Program-made: the position numbers and the translations under genes
Assembly: GCA_024686085.1 (NCBI GenBank)
Contig: JAIBDT010000014.1
Coordinates: 1 to 46,039 of the forward strand
DNA length: 46,039 bases
Direction: 5' to 3'
Source of the DNA: Loktanella sp.
GTDB lineage: Bacteria > Pseudomonadota > Alphaproteobacteria > Rhodobacterales > Rhodobacteraceae
Shown here: piece after piece, positions 33,742 to 42,263 of the stretch
How the letters are laid out: every line of letters begins with the position of its first letter
Position numbering within the stretch: the stretch's first letter is position 1
The notes under the pieces: generated by a model
The model's input: only the letters and a program-made list of their open reading frames with translations
Databases searched by the model: none
What the model was told of the DNA's origin: nothing

Positions 33742-35751
33742 TCCGCGGCCCTTCAATAGCGCCTCAACACCGGGCATCCGGCCTCGGAATGCGGTGTATA
33801 GCTCGGCTGCATCCACCGATCCGCCCGACGACAAAATCGTTTCCTCCAAACGCTTGGCAAGCGCCGGATCAAATGGATCATCAATTTCCTCAAATGCAGC
33901 AAATGCATCGGCGTCCATTACCTCGGACCACATGTAACTGTAGTAGCCACACGAATATCCGTCGCCCGCAAAAACATGAGCAAACTGCGGAGTGGCATGG
34001 CGCATCCGAATGGCGTGCGGCATGCCGATATCTTCCAGAACCTCGGCCTGCTTTTGCATCGGGTCAGAGGGCGGCGGTCCGTCATGGAATGCCAGATCGA
34101 CCAGCGCAGAGGCGACATATTCAACCGTTGAAAAACCCATATCATAGGTCGCAGCGCCCAGCATACGCTTGAGCAAATCCTCCGGCATCGGCTCGTCCGT
34201 TTTCGCATGGGTCGCAAATTTTGCCAAAACTTCAGGCACTTCCAACCAGTGCTCATACAGCTGACTTGGTAACTCCACAAAATCACGGGCGACAGATGTG
34301 CCGCTGATACTTTCATAGGTCACATCCGACAGCATCTGGTGCAAAGCATGACCAAACTCGTGAAACAACGTGCGGGCATCGTCGTAGGACAACAGCGCAG
34401 GCTGGCCGTCCTCAGGCTTGGCAAAGTTGCACACGTTGATCACATGGGGGCGAATATCGCCCGCTAATTTCTGCTGGGACCGCATTGCGGAACACCACGC
34501 ACCCGACCGTTTTGAGCCACGCGCAAAATAGTCACCAATGAAAACCGCTACATGCGTACTGTCTCGCGTGACCTCCCACACGCGGACATCGTCATGGTAT
34601 TTCGGGGCATCAATCAGCGCGAACTCCAACCCGAATAAACGGTGCGCGCAATCAAACGCAGCCTCGATCATGCGATCCAGTTGCAAGTAAGGCTTCAACG
34701 CCGCCTCGTCCAAATCGTGCAATTCCTTCCGACGCTTTTCGGAATAAAACCGCCAGTCCCAAGGCTGCAGTGGACCGTCCCACCCATCGGCGTGCAACAT
34801 CCGTTCCAGCTGCTTGGCGTCGGCCTCTGCGGCAGCTTTAGCAGGCCTCCAAACCTCCATCAAAAGATCACGCACAGCGTCGGGCCTACCCGCCATTTCG
34901 GTCTCAAGCTTATAATCGGCAAAGGTGTCATATCCCAACAACTGCGCGCGCTCATAGCGGAGCTTCAATGTCTCGGCCGCAATGCCGCGGTTGTCAGTCT
35001 TGCCGACATTGGCACCCCGCGCGGTCCACGCCTCATAGGCCTTTTCGCGCAAATCGCGGCGCTCGGAAAACTGCAAAAACGGTACAATCAAAGATCGGGA
35101 TAAAGTCACAACTGGCCCGTCCGCACCTTTTTCCTTGCCCGCAGCTTTGGCCGTCGCCACGACAAAATCGGGCAAACCCGACAGTCCGTCCTTGTCCAAA
35201 GACATGAACCACTCGCGCTCGTCCGCCAGCAGGTTCTGCGTAAAGTCGGTGCCAAGAACCGACAGCCGCGACTTCACGTCCCGCAATCTGTCAGCGGCAT
35301 CACCCGCAAGCTGCGCACCAGACCGCACAAAGCCACGGCGGGTCAGCATCAAAACGCGGGCCTGCTCGTCCGTCAAGTCCAACGTATCACGCGTTTGAAA
35401 CAAATCATCAACACGCGCGAACAACGCCGCATTCGCCGTGACCCAAGACCCATACGCACTTAACTTCGGGGCAAATTCACGCTGCAACGCCTCGCGCGCA
35501 GGGTTACTATCGGCACCCGCCACCGCGTAAAACGTCCCCAAAACACGGCCCAGCAAGTCTTCGGCCATTTCCAAGGCTTCAATCGTATTGGCAAATGTCG
35601 GGGCCTCAGCATTATCGGTGATCGCGGTGATATTGGCTTTCGCGGCCTCTAACGCAGCGTCCACGGCAGGCCCGAAATCATCATCTGAAATAGTCTCGAA
35701 CGGCGGTAATTGAAACGGGGTGTCCCAGTCGGACAATAGCGGATTGGTCAT
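33730..35751 (-). CDS. M3-family metallopeptidase (Dcp/oligopeptidase A-like)
   Basis: This zinc peptidase degrades short peptides. The 673 residues contain the HEFGH zinc motif (464-468, in TLFHEFGHALHQML) with the third ligand Glu near 493 (FVELPSQ), plus the substrate-closing HGxP-type region near GDGYSCGYYSYMWSEVMDAD. No signal peptide is seen, so it should be cytoplasmic; M3A enzymes of this length include dipeptidyl carboxypeptidase and oligopeptidase A, which cannot be told apart here. The start at 35751 has AAGGAG 8-9 bases upstream. It follows the amino-acid ABC permease by 58 bp on the same strand. Confidence 0.94.
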   Translation of the reverse strand: MTNPLLSDWDTPFQLPPFETISDDDFGPAVDAALEAAKANITAITDNAEAPTFANTIEALEMAEDLLGRVLGTFYAVAGADSNPAREALQREFAPKLSAYGSWVTANAALFARVDDLFQTRDTLDLTDEQARVLMLTRRGFVRSGAQLAGDAADRLRDVKSRLSVLGTDFTQNLLADEREWFMSLDKDGLSGLPDFVVATAKAAGKEKGADGPVVTLSRSLIVPFLQFSERRDLREKAYEAWTARGANVGKTDNRGIAAETLKLRYERAQLLGYDTFADYKLETEMAGRPDAVRDLLMEVWRPAKAAAEADAKQLERMLHADGWDGPLQPWDWRFYSEKRRKELHDLDEAALKPYLQLDRMIEAAFDCAHRLFGLEFALIDAPKYHDDVRVWEVTRDSTHVAVFIGDYFARGSKRSGAWCSAMRSQQKLAGDIRPHVINVCNFAKPEDGQPALLSYDDARTLFHEFGHALHQMLSDVTYESISGTSVARDFVELPSQLYEHWLEVPEVLAKFATHAKTDEPMPEDLLKRMLGAATYDMGFSTVEYVASALVDLAFHDGPPPSDPMQKQAEVLEDIGMPHAIRMRHATPQFAHVFAGDGYSCGYYSYMWSEVMDADAFAAFEEIDDPFDPALAKRLEETILSSGGSVDAAELYTAFRGRMPGVEALLKGRGLAG

Positions 35752-35809
35752 GGGAATATCTCCTTTGACCATAACCTACGGCGCGCGATTAAATTCCGCC
35801 AGTGCCGAC

Positions 35810-36598
35810 CTAACGCTGACGCATTCTACGCTCAAAATTGCGCAAGACCAGCGACAAGGAGATCGTCATCGTCAGATAGACCAGCGCCACGACGTTATAG
35901 GTCTCAAAATAACGAAAGTTACCCGCAGCAGTGACTTTGCCAAGCTGCGTGATGTCCGTCACACCCAGCACCGACACAAGGCTGGAATCTTTGACCATCG
36001 CCACAAAATCATTGCCCAAGGGCGGCAAAATTGTGCGTAAGGCCTGCGGGAAAACAATATGTCGAAACCGCTGCCAACCTGACAGGCCCAGCGCCTCAGC
36101 CGCCTCGATCTGCCCCTTATCAACCGACTGTAGCCCGGCGCGGAACACCTCGGCCAAGAACGACGAATATGCAATCGTCAGCGCGATCACAGCCCGCCAC
36201 AGCAGCGAAAAGTCACGTGTGCGGATTGGATCAAGCCCCAACCAGCCCATGCACCAGTTCCACGCCAGCACCATGGCGGGGGCCAGTACAAAGGCGACAT
36301 AAAGCAGTAGAACAATGATCGGAATGCCGCGCACGATCTCTACATAAAACCGCGCAATCTGGCGCAGAACCAACCAACGCGACATGCCCGCCAACGCCAA
36401 TAGCAGCCCAAGGATACAGGCCAACGTATAGGCAATCACCGTGACATAGATCGTGGTCCAGATGCCCTTTTGCAGTATTTGCAGCACACCGGCATAGGTC
36501 TCGTCGGTCAAGACCTGCGCAAACATCCATAGCCCGATTGTCACGACGGCCAAAAGCCACCATGGAAAATCGCGATCATCTGGGGATGTGGGAATCAT
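35810..36598 (-). CDS. Polar amino-acid ABC transporter permease
   Basis: This 262-aa inner-membrane permease of the His/Glu/Gln/Arg family has an N-terminal helix at about 13-30 and the conserved YVEIVRGIPIIVLLLYVAFV near residue 87. The ATPase-contact EAA loop is AEALGLSGWQRFRHIVFPQA near 170. It should form a homodimeric or heterodimeric channel. It follows the binding-protein gene by 48 bp with a hairpin between them. No ATPase gene is found next to it, so an ATP-binding subunit must be encoded elsewhere or shared. Confidence 0.93.
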   Translation of the reverse strand: MIPTSPDDRDFPWWLLAVVTIGLWMFAQVLTDETYAGVLQILQKGIWTTIYVTVIAYTLACILGLLLALAGMSRWLVLRQIARFYVEIVRGIPIIVLLLYVAFVLAPAMVLAWNWCMGWLGLDPIRTRDFSLLWRAVIALTIAYSSFLAEVFRAGLQSVDKGQIEAAEALGLSGWQRFRHIVFPQALRTILPPLGNDFVAMVKDSSLVSVLGVTDITQLGKVTAAGNFRYFETYNVVALVYLTMTISLSLVLRNFERRMRQR

Positions 36599-36609
36599 AA
36601 CGCGGAAAT

Positions 36610-36633
36610 GGCCCTACGCAGCAACGCAGGGCC
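36610..36633 (-). promoter_or_regulatory. Intergenic hairpin between binding-protein and permease genes
   Basis: On the minus strand GGCCCTGCG and CGTAGGGCC pair with one mismatch around a 6-nt loop, between the stop of the binding-protein gene and the start of the permease gene. There is no T run. Such hairpins often stabilise the upstream mRNA so that more binding protein than permease is made. Confidence 0.6.
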
Positions 36634-36646
36634 GTCCATTGTTCGT

Positions 36647-37432
36647 TTATTGGCCAACCTTAAAGTCAAGGAACCACTTGGTGTTCAGCGCTTCAATCGT
36701 GCCATCTGCTTGCATGTCCGCGATCGCTGCGTTGATCGGTGCAACCAGATCAGACCCTTTGGGGAAGATGAAACCAAAATCTTCGGTGCCTAACTTCTCG
36801 CCCACGATCTTCAACGCGCCCTCAGATGCCGCAACATAGCCGTTGCCTGCGGTGCCATCAGTTAGTACCAAATCCACGTCACCCGTGCGCAAGGCTTGCA
36901 CCGTCGCACCAAAGGTTTCCATCAATTGGATGCGCGGGTTGGCCTCGTCACCGTCCAACACATCATAGACGCCGACATAAAATGGGGTCGTGCCCGGTTG
37001 CGCAGCCATCATCAGGTCTGGATCGGCCGCAAACGTCGCAGCATCGGCAAAGCGATCTTCGTCACCGCGTACCAGCATCACCATCTCGGACGTCATGTAC
37101 GTGTCAGAAAAGTCTACGATTTCAGCGCGGTCTTCACGGATGGTAATCCCCGTCATTCCCATATCAAACTGGGCCTCGGACACCGCAGGGATCATTGCAT
37201 CCCAGCTAATGTTTTCGTAGGTCACCGTGGCATTCAAGCGCGTGGCAATCTCCGCCATTGCATCATATTCCCAACCAACAGCGTTGCCGTTCCCATCCAC
37301 AAACTGTAGCGGCGGATAGGCGTTTTCGGTCACGACTACGATCTCTTTGCCTTCAAGGTTAGGCAAGTGTCCGTCGGCTTGTGCGATTGTTCCCAAAAGG
37401 GCAGCAGCAGTCAAAGTCGCAAAAAATTTCAT
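36647..37432 (-). CDS. Polar amino-acid ABC transporter substrate-binding protein
   Basis: This 261-aa periplasmic protein has a short signal peptide ([20 protein letters not shown], residues 2-21, probable cleavage after AQA). The SBP_bac_3 domain follows: [55 protein letters not shown] and the hinge region [37 protein letters not shown] near residue 175 contains the usual Asp contacting the ligand amino group. The ligand is not readable. It is 48 bp downstream of the MoeB-like gene and may be transcribed from its own promoter, which was not identified. Confidence 0.93.
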   Translation of the reverse strand: MKFFATLTAAALLGTIAQADGHLPNLEGKEIVVVTENAYPPLQFVDGNGNAVGWEYDAMAEIATRLNATVTYENISWDAMIPAVSEAQFDMGMTGITIREDRAEIVDFSDTYMTSEMVMLVRGDEDRFADAATFAADPDLMMAAQPGTTPFYVGVYDVLDGDEANPRIQLMETFGATVQALRTGDVDLVLTDGTAGNGYVAASEGALKIVGEKLGTEDFGFIFPKGSDLVAPINAAIADMQADGTIEALNTKWFLDFKVGQ

Positions 37433-37480
37433 CGGTTCAGGTCCCTATTTCATTAGTTTGAAAGAAGTATGGTGCAGACG

Positions 37481-38521
37481 TCAATGGAGTCCAGTACAGA
37501 CCGCACAATCTTCGCGGCGCTTGGCGTTTATCACGCGCGTTTGGGCATAAAGCGCATCGTAAATCATCAATCGCCCACGCAACCCATCGCCCGCGCCTGT
37601 GATCTCTTTGACGGCCTCCAGCGCCATCATTGCGCCCACAACACCCGGCAAGGGGCCGATGACACCCGCCTCGGCGCAGCTTGGCACAAGCGAAGGATCA
37701 GGCGCATCAGGAAACACACACGCATAACACGGCGCGCCCTTGGCAGGGTCATATAGGCTCATCTGGCCTTCCCATTGGGTCAAAGCCCCCGCAATCAACG
37801 GCACGCCCAGCGTCGCACAGGCCGCGTTCACCGCATAGCGAGTTGTAAAATTATCGGTGCCATCCAGCACCAGATCATAGTCCGCAATCAGATCATGCGC
37901 GATATCGGCGGTAAACCTGCGGTGATAGGGGCGCACTGTGACATGCGGGTTCAGCGCGGTCATCGCGTCCGCCGCAGACTGCACCTTGGGCCTACCGATC
38001 TGGTCAGTGGTATGGATCACTTGGCGTTGCAGATTGGCGTTTTCCACCAAATCGTCGTCAATCACACCAATCGTGCCCACACCCGCTGCGGCCAAGTATT
38101 GCAACGCAGGCGCGCCCAGACCGCCCGCACCGACAACCAGAACCTTAGCGTTCTTCAAAGCCTTCTGACCCTGCCCGCCCACTTCGCGCAACATGATGTG
38201 ACGGGCATAGCGGTCCAGCTCCGCTTCCGAAAAACTGCCTGTCTGAACGGGGGCATCCACAGGCCCGTCAGCACGTGCTTTCACCTTACGCAACAAATAC
38301 CGGTAGCCGTAACCGACCCCGACAAACCCTAAAATCAATCCCCAAAGACGCACATCGCCACCCGTCGCCTCGCGCAGCGGATGCCCGTCAGCTAGGGCCA
38401 ATTGCAAGACAATGACCGCCGCTAAAAGCACAGCGATCATGATCCAGCGCGCACGCTTTGGGGTGCCCATCGCCGCGCCCGTGCCCCAAAGCACCGCCAT
38501 CATGACAAGGACAGTAATCAT
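37481..38521 (-). CDS. moeB: MoeB/ThiF/HesA-family adenylyltransferase with N-terminal membrane segments
   Basis: The enzyme adenylates the C-terminus of MoaD or ThiS, for molybdopterin or thiamine synthesis. Of the 346 residues, the ThiF domain occupies about 100-346: RYARHIMLREVGGQGQKALK, ATP-binding VVGAGGLGAPALQYLAAAGV (130-149), DDDLVENANLQRQ, the AMP-contact DGTDNFTTRY and the zinc-binding pairs CYAC and CAVC. There is no C-terminal rhodanese domain. Three hydrophobic segments at about 1-18, 26-43 and 58-76 precede it, so the enzyme is probably tethered to the inner membrane. It overlaps dut by ATGA. Molybdenum cofactor made this way would serve the XdhB encoded in this window, an inference only. 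Confidence 0.88.
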   Translation of the reverse strand: MITVLVMMAVLWGTGAAMGTPKRARWIMIAVLLAAVIVLQLALADGHPLREATGGDVRLWGLILGFVGVGYGYRYLLRKVKARADGPVDAPVQTGSFSEAELDRYARHIMLREVGGQGQKALKNAKVLVVGAGGLGAPALQYLAAAGVGTIGVIDDDLVENANLQRQVIHTTDQIGRPKVQSAADAMTALNPHVTVRPYHRRFTADIAHDLIADYDLVLDGTDNFTTRYAVNAACATLGVPLIAGALTQWEGQMSLYDPAKGAPCYACVFPDAPDPSLVPSCAEAGVIGPLPGVVGAMMALEAVKEITGAGDGLRGRLMIYDALYAQTRVINAKRREDCAVCTGLH

Positions 38522-38967
38522 ACGCCCGTTGACCCAAATCCATCCGCGCCGCGCGGAGTGTCATCCAAAGCATCCGCCACCGTGAACTGTGCCTGCACCA
38601 CAGGGGCCACAACCATCTGCGCGATCCGCATCCCGTGGGTCACGGTGAAATCATGCTCGCCCAAATTGATCAGAATGACGCCGACAGGACCGCGATAATC
38701 GCTATCAATTGTACCCGGTGCATTGACCATGCTGATACCGTGCTTCAGTGCAAGACCAGAGCGCGGCCTGATCTGCACCTCATAGCCATCGGCAATTGCC
38801 ATGCGCAGCCCCGTCGGGATCAACGCACGCGCACCAGCGGTTAAAGTGAGCTCACCACGATCATCAAAATTAGCACGAATATCGGCGCCCGCTGCACCAG
38901 CGGTCTCGTATGCTGGCAGCGTAATGTCAAAATCGGCACCCTCGGCCCAAGCAAGCTGCACGATCAT
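38518..38967 (-). CDS. dut: Deoxyuridine 5'-triphosphate nucleotidohydrolase (dUTPase)
   Basis: Dut hydrolyses dUTP to dUMP, keeping uracil out of DNA and feeding thymidylate synthesis. The 149-aa trimeric enzyme shows motifs 1 to 5: GAAGADIRAN, the RPRSGLALKHGI phosphate site, VNAPGTIDSDYRGPVGVILI with the catalytic Asp, GMRIAQMVVAPV and the flexible C-terminal RGADGFGSTGV. It is coupled by ATGA overlaps to coaBC upstream and to the MoeB-like gene downstream; coaBC-dut is a common pair in proteobacteria. Confidence 0.97.
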   Translation of the reverse strand: MIVQLAWAEGADFDITLPAYETAGAAGADIRANFDDRGELTLTAGARALIPTGLRMAIADGYEVQIRPRSGLALKHGISMVNAPGTIDSDYRGPVGVILINLGEHDFTVTHGMRIAQMVVAPVVQAQFTVADALDDTPRGADGFGSTGV

Positions 38968-40157
38968 GCAATGGCCTCGGCAATCTTGGCGGCCAAACGC
39001 TTGGCGACATCGTCCTTGCCCATACGCGGCCAGTCTTCTGACCCGTCTGCTGTGATCAAAGTCACGTCGTTTTCAGCGCCGCCCATGATACCCGTCGCAG
39101 GGGACACATCATTGGCGACAATCCAATCGCAGCCCTTGCGCAAGCGCTTGGCTGTCGCATTCGCAATTACATCATCGGTCTCGGCGGCAAAGCCCACAAC
39201 CAACGACGGACGGTTCTTCGTCAACTTCGACACAGTCGCCAAGATGTCGGGATTCTCGGCAAATTCTAAGGTCGGTAGACCATTCCCGTCTTTCTTGATC
39301 TTCGACGGACCGGCATTTGACACCCGCCAGTCAGCCACCGCAGCCGCGAAAACAGCCGCCTCAGCGTGGGGTACGTCCGTCACAGCGGCCAGCATCTCAG
39401 CGGCAGTCTGCACCTTCACCACACGCACACCTTGCGGTGGCGGCACATCGGCGGGACCCGTCACAAACGTCACATCAGCACCAAGTGCGGCCAGTGCACG
39501 CGCAATCGCTGTGCCCTGCGCGCCAGAAGACCGGTTCGCAATATAGCGCACAGGGTCAATCGGTTCGTGGGTTGGACCAGACGTCACAAGCACATGCTTG
39601 CCCTTCAAAGGGCCATCTGAAAGCGCAGTCTCAATCGCCGCGACAATCTCCAACGGCTCTGCCATACGGCCATAGCCGTATTCACCGCACGCCATATCGC
39701 CTTCATTCGGACCAACGGTCAGAACGCCATCGCCTTTCAACGTCGCCAGATTACGCTGGGTCGCAGGATGATCCCACATCCGCACATTCATTGAAGGGGC
39801 GACGAGAACGCGGGTATCTGTGGCAAGCAAAAGGGTAGATGCCAAATCATTGGCAAAACCGCCCGCCATCTTCGCCATCAAGTCCGCAGTCCCGGGGGCG
39901 ACCACGATCAAGTCGGCCGCGCGGGACAATTCTATATGACCCATCTCGGCCTCAGCCGTCAGATCGAACAAATCTTGATAAATTTTTTCACCCGCCAAAG
40001 CAGAGACACTCAGCGGTGTTACAAACTGTGACCCAGCCTTGGTCAAAACTGGGGTAACTTTTGCGCTGCGTTCTCGCAGACGGCGTATTAGGTCCAATGA
40101 TTTAAACGCGGCGATCCCGCCGCCAATAATCAATAGAATGTGCTTGTCAGCCAGCAT
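38964..40157 (-). CDS. coaBC: Bifunctional phosphopantothenoylcysteine decarboxylase / phosphopantothenate-cysteine ligase
   Basis: CoaBC makes 4'-phosphopantetheine from phosphopantothenate and cysteine in coenzyme A synthesis. The 397 residues hold the FMN-binding CoaC domain first (ILLIIGGGIAAFKSLDLIRR; APSMNVRMWDHPATQRN; the catalytic Cys in MACGEYGYGRMAEP near residue 160). The CoaB domain runs from about 188 (VLVTSGPTHEPIDPVRYI, NRSSGAQGTAIARALAALGA, ANDVS near 346). The start at 40157 has GGAGG 7 bases upstream, inside the edge of a hairpin. It continues the pathway begun by panBC in this window. It overlaps dut by ATGA. Confidence 0.96.
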   Translation of the reverse strand: MLADKHILLIIGGGIAAFKSLDLIRRLRERSAKVTPVLTKAGSQFVTPLSVSALAGEKIYQDLFDLTAEAEMGHIELSRAADLIVVAPGTADLMAKMAGGFANDLASTLLLATDTRVLVAPSMNVRMWDHPATQRNLATLKGDGVLTVGPNEGDMACGEYGYGRMAEPLEIVAAIETALSDGPLKGKHVLVTSGPTHEPIDPVRYIANRSSGAQGTAIARALAALGADVTFVTGPADVPPPQGVRVVKVQTAAEMLAAVTDVPHAEAAVFAAAVADWRVSNAGPSKIKKDGNGLPTLEFAENPDILATVSKLTKNRPSLVVGFAAETDDVIANATAKRLRKGCDWIVANDVSPATGIMGGAENDVTLITADGSEDWPRMGKDDVAKRLAAKIAEAIA

Positions 40158-40167
40158 CTGTATGCCT

Positions 40168-40205
40168 CCGGTGTTACGCGCCAACATTAGGGCAAATAAC
40201 ACCGG
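40168..40205 (-). promoter_or_regulatory. Perfect 9-bp inverted repeat overlapping the coaBC ribosome-binding site
   Basis: On the minus strand CCGGTGTTA (40205-40197), a 20-nt loop and TAACACCGG (40176-40168) form a perfect stem. The last GG of the stem are the first two bases of the GGAGG Shine-Dalgarno (40169-40165) of coaBC. It could limit coaBC translation, act as a protein-binding operator, or help end the rpoH transcript, although no T run follows. Confidence 0.55.
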
Positions 40206-40223
40206 AATGACAATGAGCCGCGA

Positions 40224-41102
40224 TCAGTCTAAAAACGCCATCAGTTCGGGCCCTTGGGCCTCAAGAGATTTGCGCATTTTCGTAAACGCAGCGGCCTCTA
40301 GCTGGCGAACGCGTTCCTTGCTCAGCCCCAACTCGCCGCCCAAGCTTTCAAGTGTGCGCGGCTCATCGCGCATTTTGCGTTCACGCACAATGAACTGCTC
40401 GCGATCATTAAGCGACGTCAACGCGCTCAACAGCCATTGGCGCAGGGTGTCGGTGTCATGATCATTGCTGATCTGCTCTTCGGCCTGAGGACCATCATCC
40501 TCTAGAATGTCGATCCACTCACGTCCTTCACCCTCAGCAGATTGTGTCACGTTCAACGAAAAGTCCGATCCAGACAAACGCCCATCCATCATGACAACAT
40601 CGTGCAACGGTACACCGACTTCAGCGGCGATCATTTCATGCATCTCATGAGTTTCGACTGTGCGGCCTTCGGCTGCGGCTTCGCGCTCAATCCGTGCCTG
40701 TACGCGGCGCAGGTTAAAGAACAAAGACTTTTGAGATGACGTGGACCCCGTGCGAACCATCGAGAAATTGCGCATCACATGATCTTGGATCGACGCCTTG
40801 ATCCACCATACAGCATAGGTCGAAAAGCGCAGCCCACGATCAGGATCGAACTTGTCTGCAGCTTTCATCAGACCCACTGACGCCTCTTGGATCAAATCGT
40901 TCATTGGCGTGCCATAACGGCGAAACTTGCCCGCCATTGAAATCGCCAAGCGCATATAAGCGGTAATCAACCGGTGCAACGCCTGCTCGTCGCGGTGATC
41001 GCGCCATGCATAGGCCAGCGCCAATTCCGTCTCGGCGTCCAGCATTTCTGCGCGCATCGCCTTGCGTGTGTGTGTTTGGTCAAAGTTTCCTGCAACAGCC
41101 AT
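40224..41102 (-). CDS. rpoH: RNA polymerase sigma factor, RpoHII-like (sigma-32 family)
   Basis: This is an alternative sigma factor for heat-shock and oxidative-stress genes. The 292 residues contain region 2 with DLIQEASVGLMKAADKFDPD and the -10 recognition segment RGLRFSTYAVWWIKASIQ (90-107), the RpoH box QKSLFFNLRR (124-133) that defines the family, and region 4 with TLESLGGELGLSKERVRQLE. The spacer with SGSDFSLNVTQSAEGEGREW matches the alphaproteobacterial RpoHII group rather than RpoHI; in Rhodobacter sphaeroides RpoHII serves the singlet-oxygen response under RpoE. A sigma-E-like promoter lies upstream, which supports this. GGGGG sits 7-8 bases before the start. Confidence 0.93.
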   Translation of the reverse strand: MAVAGNFDQTHTRKAMRAEMLDAETELALAYAWRDHRDEQALHRLITAYMRLAISMAGKFRRYGTPMNDLIQEASVGLMKAADKFDPDRGLRFSTYAVWWIKASIQDHVMRNFSMVRTGSTSSQKSLFFNLRRVQARIEREAAAEGRTVETHEMHEMIAAEVGVPLHDVVMMDGRLSGSDFSLNVTQSAEGEGREWIDILEDDGPQAEEQISNDHDTDTLRQWLLSALTSLNDREQFIVRERKMRDEPRTLESLGGELGLSKERVRQLEAAAFTKMRKSLEAQGPELMAFLD

Positions 41103-41151
41103 GTCATAACCCCCTAGGTGCGTAACGCCGCATTCATGTTTTGGTTACAGC

Positions 41152-41180
41152 TGTTACGGCCGCCTAACTCGGTTGGATCA
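41152..41180 (-). promoter_or_regulatory. Sigma-E (RpoE)-like promoter of rpoH
   Basis: On the minus strand TGATCC (41180-41175), exactly 18 bp and TAACA (41156-41152) closely match the Rhodobacter RpoE consensus TGATCC-N18-TAAGA. The -10 element ends about 50 bp ahead of the rpoH start codon, leaving room for a short leader. Confidence 0.75.
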
Positions 41181-41320
41181 AAAACAGTTCCTATTTTTGA
41201 ATCCCAAACTGGCCGCGACGCATCACACTTCGTGATGTAAAAAGCGACCAGAAGTCATTGGTGCGATCCAGTTCACCACGCTAGATTGGTCAAATTACAG
41301 CATCAGGGTAACAGAACAAA

Positions 41321-42196
41321 ATGACTTATAAACTTTATCTCGGAAACCGCCTTTATTTTAGTTGGTCGATTGCGGCCTACCTGATGTTCAACCGTTTCGG
41401 GATGGAAGACCACGTCAAAACAACGCTTTTCCGCCCCGAAAGCGAAGCAGCTTTGCGGCCAATGATGGTCAATCTGGCCCCTGCGCGGACCTTGCCCACC
41501 GCAATTACGCCAGAGGGCGCAACGCTGAACGATAGCATGGCCATCGCAGAAGAACTCGCCAGCCGCCATCCCGACATCGCGTTTTGGCCAGTTGATCCGC
41601 TGGCACGCGGGACAGCACGCGCTTTGGCGAACGAGATGCATTCATCCTTTGGCGCGCTACGGTCGCGCTGGCCGGTCAACTTGCGCACCGCTTACGCACC
41701 TGTGACCCCGCCTGATGACATAGTCCCCGAGCTGGACAGGCTCGAAGAAATATGGACCTATGCTCGCAAAACGACAGGCAGCAACGGCCCTTGGCTCTGC
41801 GGCGACTACTCTCTTGTTGACGCAATTTTTGCGCCGATGGCCACGCGCCTTGCGACCTACGGGTTCGACACACGCCCCACGACAAAAGCCTATGTAGCGG
41901 CACATCTTGCCGATCCATCCTTACGGCGCTGGCGGGCCATGGGGCTGGCAAACGTGGCGAAACTGCCCGCATTTGAAAGCGACTTTGCCGAAGTTGCATG
42001 GCGCGGTCCCATGCCAATGGCGGCGAAAGCGGTCGAAACAGGCACCCCCGAAAACGATGTCTGCCCCTACTCTGGCGCAGAAATTACACATCTGTTGGAA
42101 ACCAACGGGCGAATATTCGGGTTCTGCAACGCTTTCTGCCGCGACAAAACCGTCAACGATCCCGCAGCTTGGCCGCAATTCATGGCGCTGCTTTAG
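41321..42196 (+). CDS. Glutathione S-transferase family protein with C-terminal Cys motif
   Basis: This 291-aa cytoplasmic protein has an N-terminal thioredoxin-like GST domain (LYLGNRLYFSWSIAAYLMF, with Ser15 or Tyr12 as possible catalytic residue, and the glutathione-binding LPTAITPEGATLNDSMAIAE near 58-77). The helical GST C-domain runs from about 90 to 220. A tail of about 44 residues follows, with CPYSGAEITHLL, FGFCNAFCRDKTVNDPAAWP and cysteines at 248, 269 and 273, resembling a small zinc-binding or TRASH-like unit not found in ordinary GSTs. It is divergent from rpoH. The ribosome-binding site is weak. Confidence 0.88.
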   Translation: MTYKLYLGNRLYFSWSIAAYLMFNRFGMEDHVKTTLFRPESEAALRPMMVNLAPARTLPTAITPEGATLNDSMAIAEELASRHPDIAFWPVDPLARGTARALANEMHSSFGALRSRWPVNLRTAYAPVTPPDDIVPELDRLEEIWTYARKTTGSNGPWLCGDYSLVDAIFAPMATRLATYGFDTRPTTKAYVAAHLADPSLRRWRAMGLANVAKLPAFESDFAEVAWRGPMPMAAKAVETGTPENDVCPYSGAEITHLLETNGRIFGFCNAFCRDKTVNDPAAWPQFMALL

Positions 42197-42263
42197 GGTT
42201 CTGTTAACCATTCTTAAACCGCCAGCCGCTACCCGTTAATTAGGATAAACAATCGGGGGCGGC

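Noticed and set aside
41221-41237. CATCAC-acttc-GTGATG hairpin between rpoH and the GST gene
   Set aside because: The stem is short and has no T run on either strand; neither a terminator nor an operator can be supported.
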